NCBI RefSeq assembly: GCF_002024805.1
Contig: NZ_CP014337.1
Location: forward strand, 620,001-684,000
DNA length: 64,000 bases
Source: Elizabethkingia bruuniana
GTDB lineage: Bacteria > Bacteroidota > Bacteroidia > Flavobacteriales > Weeksellaceae
Direction: 5' to 3'
The notes below the pieces were generated by a model. The model did no database searches, was not told where the DNA came from, and saw only the letters and a program-made list of their open reading frames with translations. How positions within the stretch are numbered: position 1 is the first letter of the stretch; every line of letters begins with the position of its first letter. Of this stretch, positions 32,793 through 43,278 are shown piece by piece. Both the position numbers and the translations under genes were made by a program.

Positions 32793-33986
32793 CTAAATGA
32801 AGTCATAAAATGTATTCTGTCTCGACAGGATTTTCTGATCATCAGCATTTAGCCATTTCTTTAGAATAGTAGCATATACATTCCGGAAATCTTCGGTGTA
32901 GATAAGATCCCCGTCATTTAGTCTTTCCAGATTAGACAATGGATTTAACAAGCCTTTTTTCTTTAGCCCGCCGCCAATAAGAAACATCTGATTGGCTGTT
33001 CCGTGATCTGTTCCTCCGCTGGCATTCTGAGCTACACGTCTGCCAAATTCAGAGAAAGTAACCAATAATACATCCTGAAATCTGCCATTGGCTTTTAGAT
33101 CACTTATAAATGCTTTTACAGCATCGTTGATCTGAGTAAACAGATTTTTTTGTGTCTGAAGCTGATTAACATGAGTATCAAAACTTCCTACAGACAGATA
33201 GTATACTTGAGTATTGATATCTGAATTGATAAGAGAAGCAATGGTTTTAAAATCTTTACCCAATCCTGTGGTAGGATAGGTAGACGAAGCAGGCTTTGCC
33301 TTTGTGTTCTCAAGAATATAAGATGCATTGCTAATGGTATTACCTAAAGTCTGATAGAGATAATCCACCACCTGCTCATCATGAGAATGAGAATCGTTTA
33401 GCTTTTTATAGAAAGCCTCATTACTCGAATTAAACAGTCTTTTAGGGTCTGTAACTGCTATTGCCTTATTCTGTGAACCTTTCAAAGCAAGACTCAGCAT
33501 ATCGTCTATTTCCAGAGCTTGTGTTGGATGCGCGCAGGTATGGCAGGCCTCATCCAGGTAGCGGCCCAGCCATCCGGTTTCCCAAAAATCTTTTGAGCTG
33601 CTGGCAGACTGCCAAATGTCCATACTTCTGAAGTGTGATTTGTCAGGATCGGGATAACCTACATTGTTCAATGCTGCAAGTTCTCCGTTATCATATAATT
33701 CCTTAAAGAATGTCAGAGACGGATGTATAGAAGCTTCGTCAGTTAAAGAGAGTGCATCCTCTTTGCGGATAGATATGCCATTTCGGTTTTTATAGTACAG
33801 GTCATTTCTTACCGGTATAATTGTATTCAGTCCGTCATTACCTCCGCTAAGCTGGAGAACAACAAGTATCTTGTTTTGTGTCGGGAGTGCCTGCGGCAAT
33901 TCCATTGCTTTCAGAAATTTAGGCATCATAAGAGATGCGCTGGCTAATGAGCTTATTTTAAGAAAATTTCTACGATTGATCAGCAT
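32793..33986 (-). CDS. DUF1501 family secreted protein
   Basis: A 397-residue protein with a twin-arginine-like signal (MLINRRNFLKISSLASASLMM). The mature part has the DUF1501 pattern: LVVLQLSGGNDGLNTIIPVRND, DSLTDEASIHPSL, SGGTDHGTANQMFLIGGGL and TFSEFGRRV. The family is related to alkaline-phosphatase-fold sulfatases, though its reaction is unknown. It is encoded 12 bases after a DUF1800 gene, a conserved pairing in Bacteroidota and Planctomycetes, so the two products probably act together outside the cytoplasm. Confidence 0.88.
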   Translation of the reverse strand: MLINRRNFLKISSLASASLMMPKFLKAMELPQALPTQNKILVVLQLSGGNDGLNTIIPVRNDLYYKNRNGISIRKEDALSLTDEASIHPSLTFFKELYDNGELAALNNVGYPDPDKSHFRSMDIWQSASSSKDFWETGWLGRYLDEACHTCAHPTQALEIDDMLSLALKGSQNKAIAVTDPKRLFNSSNEAFYKKLNDSHSHDEQVVDYLYQTLGNTISNASYILENTKAKPASSTYPTTGLGKDFKTIASLINSDINTQVYYLSVGSFDTHVNQLQTQKNLFTQINDAVKAFISDLKANGRFQDVLLVTFSEFGRRVAQNASGGTDHGTANQMFLIGGGLKKKGLLNPLSNLERLNDGDLIYTEDFRNVYATILKKWLNADDQKILSRQNTFYDFI

Positions 33987-33998
33987 AATATCAGGAAT

Positions 33999-35363
33999 TT
34001 AGCATAGTTGGTATTCAGGAACAGACATAAGATTGATAACATCTGCCTCAAATGATTTTCCAGAGTATTCTTTAATAACATCTGAAGAAGAAGCTACTTT
34101 TTTCTGGAGAAGCAAATCCGCAAGATTCTGATCTTTCAATACAGTTTCCGCCTGCATCCAGTTGATATTTGCTTTTGCATTCTTTGGATTAAAATGTTGC
34201 TTTTGTCCCATATAGGTATCATCGTCCTCTTTAGGTTTATATACCATAGGAATAATACCACTCCATATTTGTGGTATCTGCATTCTTAGCAGTAGGGTAC
34301 TGCTGTCTATCCAGTTGGTTCCACTCGGCCACCCGGCCACATTGGGCGGACGGAAGATAACCTGCCCGAGCAGATTACCATAATTAATGATAACTTCCGG
34401 TTTTTCAAAGCTTAATGGCAAAGTACGTTGTATACCTACAAATAATTCTATAGGCGATTTTATCCTGGTACCTATATTAGCCTCATTATAGAACCATTTC
34501 GAAGTGAAAATATGATCAAATAATTTAGCAATATTATAATTGCTTTTGTAGAAAACTGTGGCCATTTCGTCTACTATCTGATCGTTGACTGTTTCATTTA
34601 TAAAAAAACGATAGATTTTGGCTGCTATAAATTTGGAGGTCGCTTTTTGTTGCAGAATAATATTCAGGATATCATTTCCGTTAAAATTCCCGGTTTGCCC
34701 CAGAAAAGTTTTCTCACCATCATCATGAAGCTTTGGCCTTTCCTGAAAAATTCCCGTTTTATCATAACCCCATCCCGTAAAAGCTCTTGCAGCTTCTTTT
34801 ATATCTTTTTCGGTATAATGACCTCTGCCCATTGTAAACAGTTCCATTACCTCGCGCGCAAAGTTCTCATTAGGATGGCCTTTTCTGTTTTGCTGGTTAT
34901 TCAGAAAGCTCAGCATAGATGCAGACTGGCTGACTGCTTTTAGCAGATCACTAAAGTTCCCCAAAGCTTGCTGTCGTACAATGTTCAGTAGATCCTGATT
35001 AAAATTACTGTTTTGTATACGGGATGCAAAATGTCCCATCCAGAAAAAAGAAACCTTTTCCCGAAGTTGTTGTGGTGAATATGCCATTTTGTCTATCCAG
35101 TCCAGAGCGATCTGATTGGTCTGCATATTCAGCTGCTGGTTTCTGAGCTTTCTGGCCTCCGGATCGTTTTTAATATTACCATCCACAAGCAGATTGCTAT
35201 CGTCCACAACTTTTATTGCAGGGACATCAGCTTCTGTAGAATCTGCCAGAATTTGTTTCCATAGTTTCAGTGTGTCAAAACTGAGCAGATTAAGACTGTC
35301 GCTTTTGGGACCAAAGCCTGCCCGCCACAACAGATGCTTATTTTTTACAAAATTTGTGAGCAT
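33999..35363 (-). CDS. DUF1800 family protein
   Basis: A 454-residue protein with typical DUF1800 motifs: HLLWRAGFGPKSD, REKVSFFWMGHFASR, ENFAREVMELFTMGRGHYTEKDIKEAARAFTGWGY, KSPIELFVGIQRTL and RPPNVAGWPSGTNWI. Biochemical function is unknown. It lacks an obvious signal peptide although its DUF1501 partner is exported; export may depend on the partner. First gene of a two-gene operon. Confidence 0.88.
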   Translation of the reverse strand: MLTNFVKNKHLLWRAGFGPKSDSLNLLSFDTLKLWKQILADSTEADVPAIKVVDDSNLLVDGNIKNDPEARKLRNQQLNMQTNQIALDWIDKMAYSPQQLREKVSFFWMGHFASRIQNSNFNQDLLNIVRQQALGNFSDLLKAVSQSASMLSFLNNQQNRKGHPNENFAREVMELFTMGRGHYTEKDIKEAARAFTGWGYDKTGIFQERPKLHDDGEKTFLGQTGNFNGNDILNIILQQKATSKFIAAKIYRFFINETVNDQIVDEMATVFYKSNYNIAKLFDHIFTSKWFYNEANIGTRIKSPIELFVGIQRTLPLSFEKPEVIINYGNLLGQVIFRPPNVAGWPSGTNWIDSSTLLLRMQIPQIWSGIIPMVYKPKEDDDTYMGQKQHFNPKNAKANINWMQAETVLKDQNLADLLLQKKVASSSDVIKEYSGKSFEADVINLMSVPEYQLC

Positions 35364-35520
35364 ATCGCTTTATTGTTTTTGGTATGATTAATATTAAACG
35401 TTAAGGTTAAAGATTAAATTGCTTTAAGTTTTTATAAAAATATATAAAAAATAAGTCTTTTTTTATAATACTTAAACATCGTTTAAAGCCTGATGTATAA
35501 AGGTTTTGTTAATGTTTTGT

Positions 35521-35528
35521 TAATTTTG
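35521..35528 (+). promoter_or_regulatory. -7 box for outer membrane protein gene
   Basis: TAATTTTG matches TAnnTTTG, 49 bases upstream of the preferred ATG at 35578. Confidence 0.5.
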
Positions 35529-35577
35529 GCACGCTTTTTACAGGAGTATGGTAGTAAAATTTAAAAAAATAGATGTT

Positions 35578-36162
35578 ATGAAAATGATTAAGCAAGCGGC
35601 TTTAGTAGCTGGTATTTTCGCAGCAGGGTTAGTAAGTGCTCAGAGTGCTGATATGAATAATATGCTTAAAGTAGGTGTTAACGGTGGTGTTTCTACCGGA
35701 GGTAACACTTCTGCAAACGTAGGGTTTGATTTATCTTACCAAAATATTGTAACTCCTGGTTTTGGATTAGGTATCGCAACGGGATACAATCAGTTTTTCG
35801 GAAAAACTAAAACTTTTTCGCCAGGTGGAGATGTTAAATACAATGACTTCGGAGTAATTCCGGTTGCTGCATTACTAAGATATTACCCTGCACGTACAGG
35901 TTTCTATGGTGGTGCTGACTTAGGTTATGGATTTATCGTAGGTAAAAACAATGTAGCAAAAGATGGTTCTCCTTACAATGCTGAAATGCCAAATGGAGGT
36001 TTCTACTTGAAGCCTGAAATTGGTTACCACAACCAAAACTGGAACTTCTTTGTACACTATACTAAAGTATTTACAGGTGACAAAGGACAGATTGGTGATG
36101 TTAAATTCAACGCAGGAACAATTGGCGCTGGTGTAGCATACAACATTCCATTAGGTAAATAG
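35578..36162 (+). CDS. Outer membrane beta-barrel protein
   Basis: A 194-residue protein from ATG 35578, which gives a clean signal peptide (MKMIKQAALVAGIFAAGLVSA, then Q). The frame is open ten codons further up (35548), but that would bury the signal. The mature part alternates Gly/aromatic strands (GVNGGVSTGGNTSANVGFDL, GFGLGIATGYNQFFG, GFYGGADLGYGFIVG, WNFFVHYTKVF) and ends in GAGVAYNIPLGK, consistent with an 8-stranded barrel. Function unknown. Confidence 0.8.
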   Translation: MKMIKQAALVAGIFAAGLVSAQSADMNNMLKVGVNGGVSTGGNTSANVGFDLSYQNIVTPGFGLGIATGYNQFFGKTKTFSPGGDVKYNDFGVIPVAALLRYYPARTGFYGGADLGYGFIVGKNNVAKDGSPYNAEMPNGGFYLKPEIGYHNQNWNFFVHYTKVFTGDKGQIGDVKFNAGTIGAGVAYNIPLGK

Positions 36163-36181
36163 TTTTTTAATATTTAATAGT

Positions 36182-36213
36182 AAAAGCTCTCCCCAAAAAA
36201 GGGAGAGCTTTTT
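36182..36213 (+). terminator. Terminator after beta-barrel gene
   Basis: AAAGCTCTCCC pairs with GGGAGAGCTTT across an A-rich loop, followed by TTTT. Confidence 0.88.
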
Positions 36214-36350
36214 TGCTGTATAAAAATAGATATGGCCTAAAATTGATTTTGGAGTATACTGTAATCCGTTTGCAGTCAATGATTTGTTTGCTTTTTTAAG
36301 GTATAATGTTTTTTTATATTATATGAACAAAATGTTAAGTGCTTTTTTTA

Positions 36351-36358
36351 TATTTTTG
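36351..36358 (+). promoter_or_regulatory. -7 box for glk
   Basis: TATTTTTG matches TAnnTTTG, 18 bases upstream of the glk ATG. Confidence 0.45.
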
Positions 36359-36376
36359 GGAAAATAATTATTTAAT

Positions 36377-37426
36377 ATGGAGTTAATGAGGTTTCCATTG
36401 CACCTTCCTGGTTGGAAAAATGCTGATAATGACGGACTTTCGGTAATTGCAACAGATATTGGAGGTACCAAAACAAACTTAGGATGGTTTGTTTCTGAGA
36501 ATCATAAAATGGTATTAAAAGAAGAAGCTACCTATCCATCAAGAGATTATAGCTCCTTTAGCGATATTATCAAAGACTTTATCAAAAATTATAAACTGGA
36601 ACTTCCGGACGTTTTGTCAATCGGTGTAGCAGGACCGGTTGTAGATGGTAAATGTATTACCACAAATCTTCCATGGTCTCTGGATGTATCGTTATTGAAA
36701 AACGAACTTCGTATTAACCGTGTGGAAATGATCAATGACCTGGAGGCTACAGCGTACGGATTAGCAGAGGTAAACGATGGTTATCTGGCAACAATTCACA
36801 AAGGAAATCCTAATATCGACGGAAATGTGGCTATTCTTGCTCCCGGAACAGGCCTTGGTGAGGCTGGGTTATTCTGGGATGGTAAAGCTTTAAGACCATT
36901 TGCGACAGAAGGCGGACATTCTGAATTTTCTCCAAGAAATAAAACAGAAGTTGAATTTTACGAATACCTGAACTCTATTTATGGTATCGTAAGCTGGGAA
37001 ACTGTAATTTCAGGTCCTGGAATCTTTAATATTTACAGATTCCTGCGTGATGTAAAAAAACATCCTGAACCAGCATGGCTTACTCAGAAATTTGAGGAAG
37101 AAGGTGACCCGTCAGCAATTATTAGCCATACAGCTATGCGTGAGCTGGATCCTACATGTTCTCTTGCAATGGAGATGTTTGTGGACTTTATGGCACGTGA
37201 GGCGACAAACCTTGTATTAAAACTAAAAGCAACAGGCGGATTATTATTAGGCGGTGGTATTCCTCCGAAGATTTTTAATTTGCTGAACAAAGATAAATTC
37301 CACCAGAATTTTATCGTGAGTGATAAAATGGAACATATACTAAAAGATATTCCAATCTACTTAATCCTGAATAGTAAAACTGCTCTGATGGGAGCTGCTT
37401 ACTATGGAGCTTATGGAAGAGCGTAA
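36377..37426 (+). CDS. glk: Glucokinase
   Basis: A 349-residue ATP-dependent glucokinase of the bacterial Glk family. The N-terminal phosphate motif is ATDIGGTKTNLGWF; the glucose-binding part includes MINDLEATAYGL, APGTGLGEAGLFW and FATEGGHSEFSPR; LLLGGGIPPKI is the C-terminal adenosine-binding loop. It phosphorylates glucose at the entry to glycolysis. It appears to be a single-gene unit, with its own -7 box and no close partner. Confidence 0.93.
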   Translation: MELMRFPLHLPGWKNADNDGLSVIATDIGGTKTNLGWFVSENHKMVLKEEATYPSRDYSSFSDIIKDFIKNYKLELPDVLSIGVAGPVVDGKCITTNLPWSLDVSLLKNELRINRVEMINDLEATAYGLAEVNDGYLATIHKGNPNIDGNVAILAPGTGLGEAGLFWDGKALRPFATEGGHSEFSPRNKTEVEFYEYLNSIYGIVSWETVISGPGIFNIYRFLRDVKKHPEPAWLTQKFEEEGDPSAIISHTAMRELDPTCSLAMEMFVDFMAREATNLVLKLKATGGLLLGGGIPPKIFNLLNKDKFHQNFIVSDKMEHILKDIPIYLILNSKTALMGAAYYGAYGRA

Positions 37427-37501
37427 AAGGTAAAAATGCAGTTTTTATAGTGATTGTTGAAAACTTATCATAGGATAAGGCAATCGTCTATAAAAAAGGT
37501 A

Positions 37502-37509
37502 TACTTTTG
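37502..37509 (+). promoter_or_regulatory. -7 box for yceI-family gene
   Basis: TACTTTTG matches TAnnTTTG, 20 bases upstream of the ATG. Confidence 0.5.
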
Positions 37510-37529
37510 CATCAACATAAATTCAACAC

Positions 37530-38096
37530 ATGAAAAAGGTAGGTTTTCTATTATTAATGACAGCTGGTTTGGCATTTGGACAAACCAAAAAGGTAGTTGG
37601 TTCTGATATCCAGTGGTGGGGCTATAAAGTGATGAAGTCTGATGCTTCTTCGCATTATGGTAAAGTAAATCTGAAAAGCGGTAATATCGTTTTGAAAAAT
37701 AATCAGGTTGCAGGAGGTACTTTCGTATTAGATATGACGAGTGTCAATGCTACTGATGTTGCTGGTGAAGATCAGCAAAAACTAAACGGACACCTTAAAA
37801 ATGGTGACTTCTTTGAGGTTGAAAAATTCCCGACTGCTAGCTTTACAATTACTTCTGTAAAAGCTAACAATGATAAAGTTTACAACTATGTAGTAAACGG
37901 AAACCTTACTGTAAAAGGTAAAACTGAAGCTATCTCTTTCCCTGCAAAAATTAATAATAGCAAAGGGCAAGTAAGCATCGTGTCTAACAAGTTCTCTTTC
38001 GACAGACAGAAGTTTGGAGTAAACTATAAAGCTGGTATGAAAGATGTTGTTATCAAAGACGATATCGATATGCTTGTAAAAGTGACTGCGAGATAA
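37530..38096 (+). CDS. YceI-family periplasmic lipid-binding protein
   Basis: A 188-residue protein with a signal peptide (MKKVGFLLLMTAGLAFG). The YceI lipocalin-like barrel is clear: KVVGSDIQWWGYKVMKSDASSHYGKVNLKSGNI, GGTFVLDMTSVNATD, KLNGHLKNGDFFEVEKFPTASFTIT, YNYVVNGNLTVKGKTEAISFPA and SFDRQKFGVNYKAGMKD. Family members bind isoprenoid or other amphiphilic molecules in the periplasm; the ligand here is unknown. Single-gene unit with terminator. Confidence 0.9.
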   Translation: MKKVGFLLLMTAGLAFGQTKKVVGSDIQWWGYKVMKSDASSHYGKVNLKSGNIVLKNNQVAGGTFVLDMTSVNATDVAGEDQQKLNGHLKNGDFFEVEKFPTASFTITSVKANNDKVYNYVVNGNLTVKGKTEAISFPAKINNSKGQVSIVSNKFSFDRQKFGVNYKAGMKDVVIKDDIDMLVKVTAR

Positions 38097-38123
38097 ATAA
38101 AATATAGTTAGTATTTTTAATGA

Positions 38124-38157
38124 AACGGGAAGTAGCCTCTACTTCCCGTTTTTTTAT
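38124..38157 (+). terminator. Terminator after yceI-family gene
   Basis: AACGGGAAGTAG pairs with CTACTTCCCGTT across CCT, followed by TTTTTATT. Confidence 0.9.
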
Positions 38158-38159
38158 TA

Positions 38160-38167
38160 TATTTTTG
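38160..38167 (+). promoter_or_regulatory. -7 box for S66 peptidase gene
   Basis: TATTTTTG matches TAnnTTTG and ends 5 bases before the ATG, predicting a leaderless or very short-leader mRNA. Confidence 0.5.
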
Positions 38168-38172
38168 TAAAC

Positions 38173-39213
38173 ATGATACTTACCAGACCACGACTTTTGA
38201 AGCCAGGAGATACTGTTGCTACCCTTTCTCTTTCATGGGGTGGAGCAGGAACTTTTCCGCACAGATATGAAGCCGGAAAAAAACAACTGGAAGAAGTTTT
38301 TGGGCTCTGTGTTATAGAAACAAAAAATGCCCTGAAATCTGCTGATTACATTTATAAAAATCCTCAGGCAAGAGCAGAAGATTTAATGGAAGCTTTCTCG
38401 GATTCATCCGTAAAAGCTATTATTTCCAATATTGGTGGAGATGATAGTATCAGAACGTTGCCTTTTACGGATCTTTCAGTAATCCGCAATAATCCTAAAA
38501 TATTCCTGGGATTTTCGGATACTACAGTTACCCATATGGCTTGCTACAAGGCAGGCTTAACTTCTTTTTACGGAACATCTGTATTGGTTGGCTTTGCCGA
38601 AAATGGGGGTATGCATCAATACCAGATAGAAGATATTAAAAAAACTCTTTTCTCAACAGAGCCTATAGGTCAGGTTTTACCTAATCATGACGGATGGACA
38701 ACAGAACGTTTAGAATGGGGAGAACCAGAATTGCAGAATACTAAGCGTAGCCTTGTACAAGAAAGTCAATGGAATTTTCTGCAAGGCACAGGAAAGGTTA
38801 AAGGTGAGCTGATTGGTGGTTGTGTAGATGTTTTGGAATTTCTGAAAGGAACGGATTTTTGGTTTTCAGAGTCTGATTGGGATGGAAAGATTTTATTCCT
38901 GGAAACCTCAGAAGAGATGATGTCCCCGCTTCAGTTTTGTTGGGCATTAAGAAATTATGCCGCACAGGGTATTTTTAACAGAATTAGCGGATTGATTTTA
39001 GGAAGACCTTATGATAATAAATATGTTCAGGAGTATAACGAAATACTATTGCAGATTATAAGAGATGAGCAAGGTCGGGATGATCTGACTATTGTAACTG
39101 AAATGAATTTTGGACATACTTGCCCCGTTTTTACAATTCCTTACGGTGTAATGGCGGAAATTGATAATGAAAGAAAAACATTTAGTATTTTGGAAAGTGG
39201 AGTAGCCTTATAA
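38173..39213 (+). CDS. S66-family serine carboxypeptidase (MccF/LdcA-like)
   Basis: A 346-residue cytoplasmic enzyme. RPRLLKPGDTVATLSLSW is the S66 N-terminus; the nucleophile Ser is in KIFLGFSDTTVTHMA, and Glu/His of the triad are expected in LFLETSEEMMSP and MNFGHTCPVFTIPYG. The length and the LGGCVDVLEFLKGT-type insert place it nearer the MccF branch, which cleaves microcin C-like aminoacyl-nucleotide toxins, than the muramoyl LD-carboxypeptidases. The branch choice is uncertain. Confidence 0.85.
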   Translation: MILTRPRLLKPGDTVATLSLSWGGAGTFPHRYEAGKKQLEEVFGLCVIETKNALKSADYIYKNPQARAEDLMEAFSDSSVKAIISNIGGDDSIRTLPFTDLSVIRNNPKIFLGFSDTTVTHMACYKAGLTSFYGTSVLVGFAENGGMHQYQIEDIKKTLFSTEPIGQVLPNHDGWTTERLEWGEPELQNTKRSLVQESQWNFLQGTGKVKGELIGGCVDVLEFLKGTDFWFSESDWDGKILFLETSEEMMSPLQFCWALRNYAAQGIFNRISGLILGRPYDNKYVQEYNEILLQIIRDEQGRDDLTIVTEMNFGHTCPVFTIPYGVMAEIDNERKTFSILESGVAL

Positions 39214-39235
39214 AGGAGAAACTTTCGGTTTATAT

Positions 39236-39243
39236 TATATTTG
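39236..39243 (+). promoter_or_regulatory. -7 box for alpha/beta hydrolase gene
   Basis: TATATTTG matches TAnnTTTG and ends 7 bases before the ATG, predicting a very short leader. Confidence 0.5.
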
Positions 39244-39250
39244 TACTTAA

Positions 39251-39913
39251 ATGCAACCTCAGGATTCTAAAATAAAACTCTATATCATCAGCGGGCTGGG
39301 AGCCAATGCACGTGTATTTGACAAAATAACTTTTAACGAAGATATTGAGCCTGTTTTTATCGACTGGCTTATGCCGGAGAGGGATGAAGAATTTGATCAC
39401 TATATTTCCAGAATGGCAGAAAAGATAGATGATAGCAAAGCGTTTTATTTATTAGGCTATTCTTTTGGTGGTGTTTTGGTACAGGAAATTCATAAACTGA
39501 AACCCGCTAAAAAAATTGTTATTCTGGGGAGTATTAAATCCTGTCATGAGAAATCTAGGTTTTTTAATTGGAATCAGCTATTGCGGCTATACAAAGTAGT
39601 TCCGATGAGCTTTTTCTCCAATAAGAAAGCTATTTCCTATGCTTTTTTCCGTAAAGCCAATGACAAAAGGATAGATAAGCTGTATGAATACTTTACAGTC
39701 AGACAGCCTTATTATCTGAAATGGTGTATTCATCAGATTTTGAATTGGAAAGGTGAGGAGCAAAAAGAAGTTGTTCAGATTCTTGCTGATAAAGATGTAG
39801 TATTCCCTGTGAAAAATTCTGCTCCGGATTATATTATTAAAGGAGCGTCTCATTTATTCCCCGTAACCAGGGCGAAGGAAGTATCGGATATTTTACGGAA
39901 AGTTTTGAGTTAA
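39251..39913 (+). CDS. Alpha/beta hydrolase
   Basis: A 220-residue alpha/beta hydrolase. KLYIISGLGANARVF is the first strand and oxyanion loop; the nucleophile elbow LLGYSFGGVLVQE places Ser in GYSFGG; the acid is probably in ILADKDVVFPV, and the His in GASHLFPVTRA. No signal peptide. The substrate cannot be told. It lies 37 bases after the S66 gene with its own -7 box. Confidence 0.85.
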   Translation: MQPQDSKIKLYIISGLGANARVFDKITFNEDIEPVFIDWLMPERDEEFDHYISRMAEKIDDSKAFYLLGYSFGGVLVQEIHKLKPAKKIVILGSIKSCHEKSRFFNWNQLLRLYKVVPMSFFSNKKAISYAFFRKANDKRIDKLYEYFTVRQPYYLKWCIHQILNWKGEEQKEVVQILADKDVVFPVKNSAPDYIIKGASHLFPVTRAKEVSDILRKVLS

Positions 39914-39953
39914 TATAATTTCAAACAGTCGGATAGAACCTTTAGGAAATAAC

Positions 39954-39995
39954 TTCTCGATACAAAATTCTTTCAGAATTTCACTCGAAGTGACG
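39954..39995 (+). repeat. Left inverted repeat of GIY-YIG cassette
   Basis: Begins TTCTCGATAC and ends CACTCGAAGTGACG, with a small internal hairpin (AAATTCT/AGAATTT). The reverse complement of 40371-40410 shares both ends with a different middle. Confidence 0.75.
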
Positions 39996-40033
39996 TCATA
40001 TAAATATTTTATAGACCAATTAATCTCTAATGG

Positions 40034-40324
40034 TTATTTGAATTTTTTCTTTGCAAGATTAGGCAAGTCTTCATATTGCCCATTTATTAAAGCCTCTTTT
40101 TTTGCTTTAGACCATTTCTTTATTTTCTTTTCAAATAATATCGCTTCTTTTATATCAGTGAATATAACATAGTATACTAATACTACAGGACGTCGATTAT
40201 AGGTATATGAACCAAAATATTTTCCATCCTGGTGTTCATTAAATCTGCGGAATACATCTTCAGTAACCCCTGTATAATAAGTATTATCTGAACATAATAA
40301 TATATAGACATATGATGTTTTCAT
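40034..40324 (-). CDS. GIY-YIG nuclease family protein
   Basis: A 96-residue single-domain nuclease. The GIY-YIG core is YVYILLCSDNTYYTGVT; the following residues include Arg26/Arg27 in DVFRRFNEH, His31, Glu65 in AILFEKKIKKW and Trp71, all expected for the UvrC/URI-like active site. Small relatives are abundant in Bacteroidota. Here the gene is flanked on both sides, at 38 and 46 bases, by inverted copies of a ~41-bp repeat, suggesting that it moves or maintains them. Its own DNA target is unknown. Confidence 0.9.
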   Translation of the reverse strand: MKTSYVYILLCSDNTYYTGVTEDVFRRFNEHQDGKYFGSYTYNRRPVVLVYYVIFTDIKEAILFEKKIKKWSKAKKEALINGQYEDLPNLAKKKFK

Positions 40325-40370
40325 AATCTGGATATTTAAGGATAAGTTATAATTTTTTATAATAAAATCT

Positions 40371-40410
40371 CGTCAGTTCGAGTGCGAAATGAAATATAGC
40401 GTATCGAGAA
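40371..40410 (-). repeat. Right inverted repeat of GIY-YIG cassette
   Basis: Begins CGTCAGTTCGAGTG and ends GTATCGAGAA; its reverse complement starts TTCTCGATAC and ends CACTCGAACTGACG, matching the ends of 39954-39995 (24 outer bases with one difference). Confidence 0.75.
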
Positions 40411-40473
40411 CATCTTTATAATTTAGCTTATTATCAAATTTTCAAATTTCCCCATTATATCCCATATTTATCA

Positions 40474-40504
40474 TTGACTACCTGTAGATAAAATGCTAAA
40501 TTTG
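40474..40504 (+). promoter_or_regulatory. Promoter of sdaA (and probably blaB)
   Basis: TTG at 40474-40476 and TAAATTTG at 40497-40504, 20 bases apart, fit the Bacteroidota -33/-7 promoter. It lies 14 bases before the sdaA ATG. It is the only good promoter seen upstream of blaB outside coding sequence. Confidence 0.7.
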
Positions 40505-40518
40505 TATAAATTCAGATT

Positions 40519-42718
<2,200 letters not shown>

Positions 42719-42725
42719 CCTTAAT

Positions 42726-43202
42726 TTAAACTGAACGCTTAACCAGACAACTATAGCAGCCTGGTTTGGCATTGTGAATATGGATATAGTCAATATCCGT
42801 GTTTTCGAGCCACTGATGCAAAACATTTTTAAGTTCTGTTCCGTTTATAACATCAGCTTGTATCATTGCTTCATTTTTATCATAAGCACGGAGGGATAAG
42901 AGCCTTCTTATAAGTATGTCCGGGATTTCATTTTCCGCTATTTCTTTTGTCCGGGCATTCTCACGAATAAAAATTGCCCCTGTTGAATTATAAGGAGAAT
43001 CGGTTTTTAAATGTTCAAATGATAATAACAAAACACTTTCCCCAATTTCAGCATCTTCCAAACTAACACGACAGGGAAAAGCATAAGCTTTATCAACTGG
43101 TTTCCGGACAATATTACGTTTTGCTAATTCTTCGTCTGACAAAGCAAATAATGGAGAGAATATCTCGTGGTCTAGTCCCTGGATTTTAAAATTTGTATTC
43201 AT
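42726..43202 (-). CDS. DUF1203 family protein
   Basis: A 158-residue protein from ATG 43202; the frame extends five codons to a TTG, which is less likely. DUF1203 features include LDHEIFSPLFALSDEELAKRN, AYPFPCRVSLEDAEIGE-like AFPCRVSLEDAEIGESVLLL, and a final HIHNAKPGCYSCLVKR with conserved Cys pair. Function of the family is unknown. Convergent with blaB. Confidence 0.8.
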   Translation of the reverse strand: MNTNFKIQGLDHEIFSPLFALSDEELAKRNIVRKPVDKAYAFPCRVSLEDAEIGESVLLLSFEHLKTDSPYNSTGAIFIRENARTKEIAENEIPDILIRRLLSLRAYDKNEAMIQADVINGTELKNVLHQWLENTDIDYIHIHNAKPGCYSCLVKRSV

Positions 43203-43278
43203 TCTTTTTTCTGACAAATTTTGTCTAAAACAGAATGTTTAACAACCCGATTCTTGCTTATTCAGCTTTTTCGAATAC

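Noticed and set aside
40034-40324. GIY-YIG gene as a homing endonuclease inside an intron or intein
   Set aside because: It interrupts no gene and is intergenic between complete neighbours.
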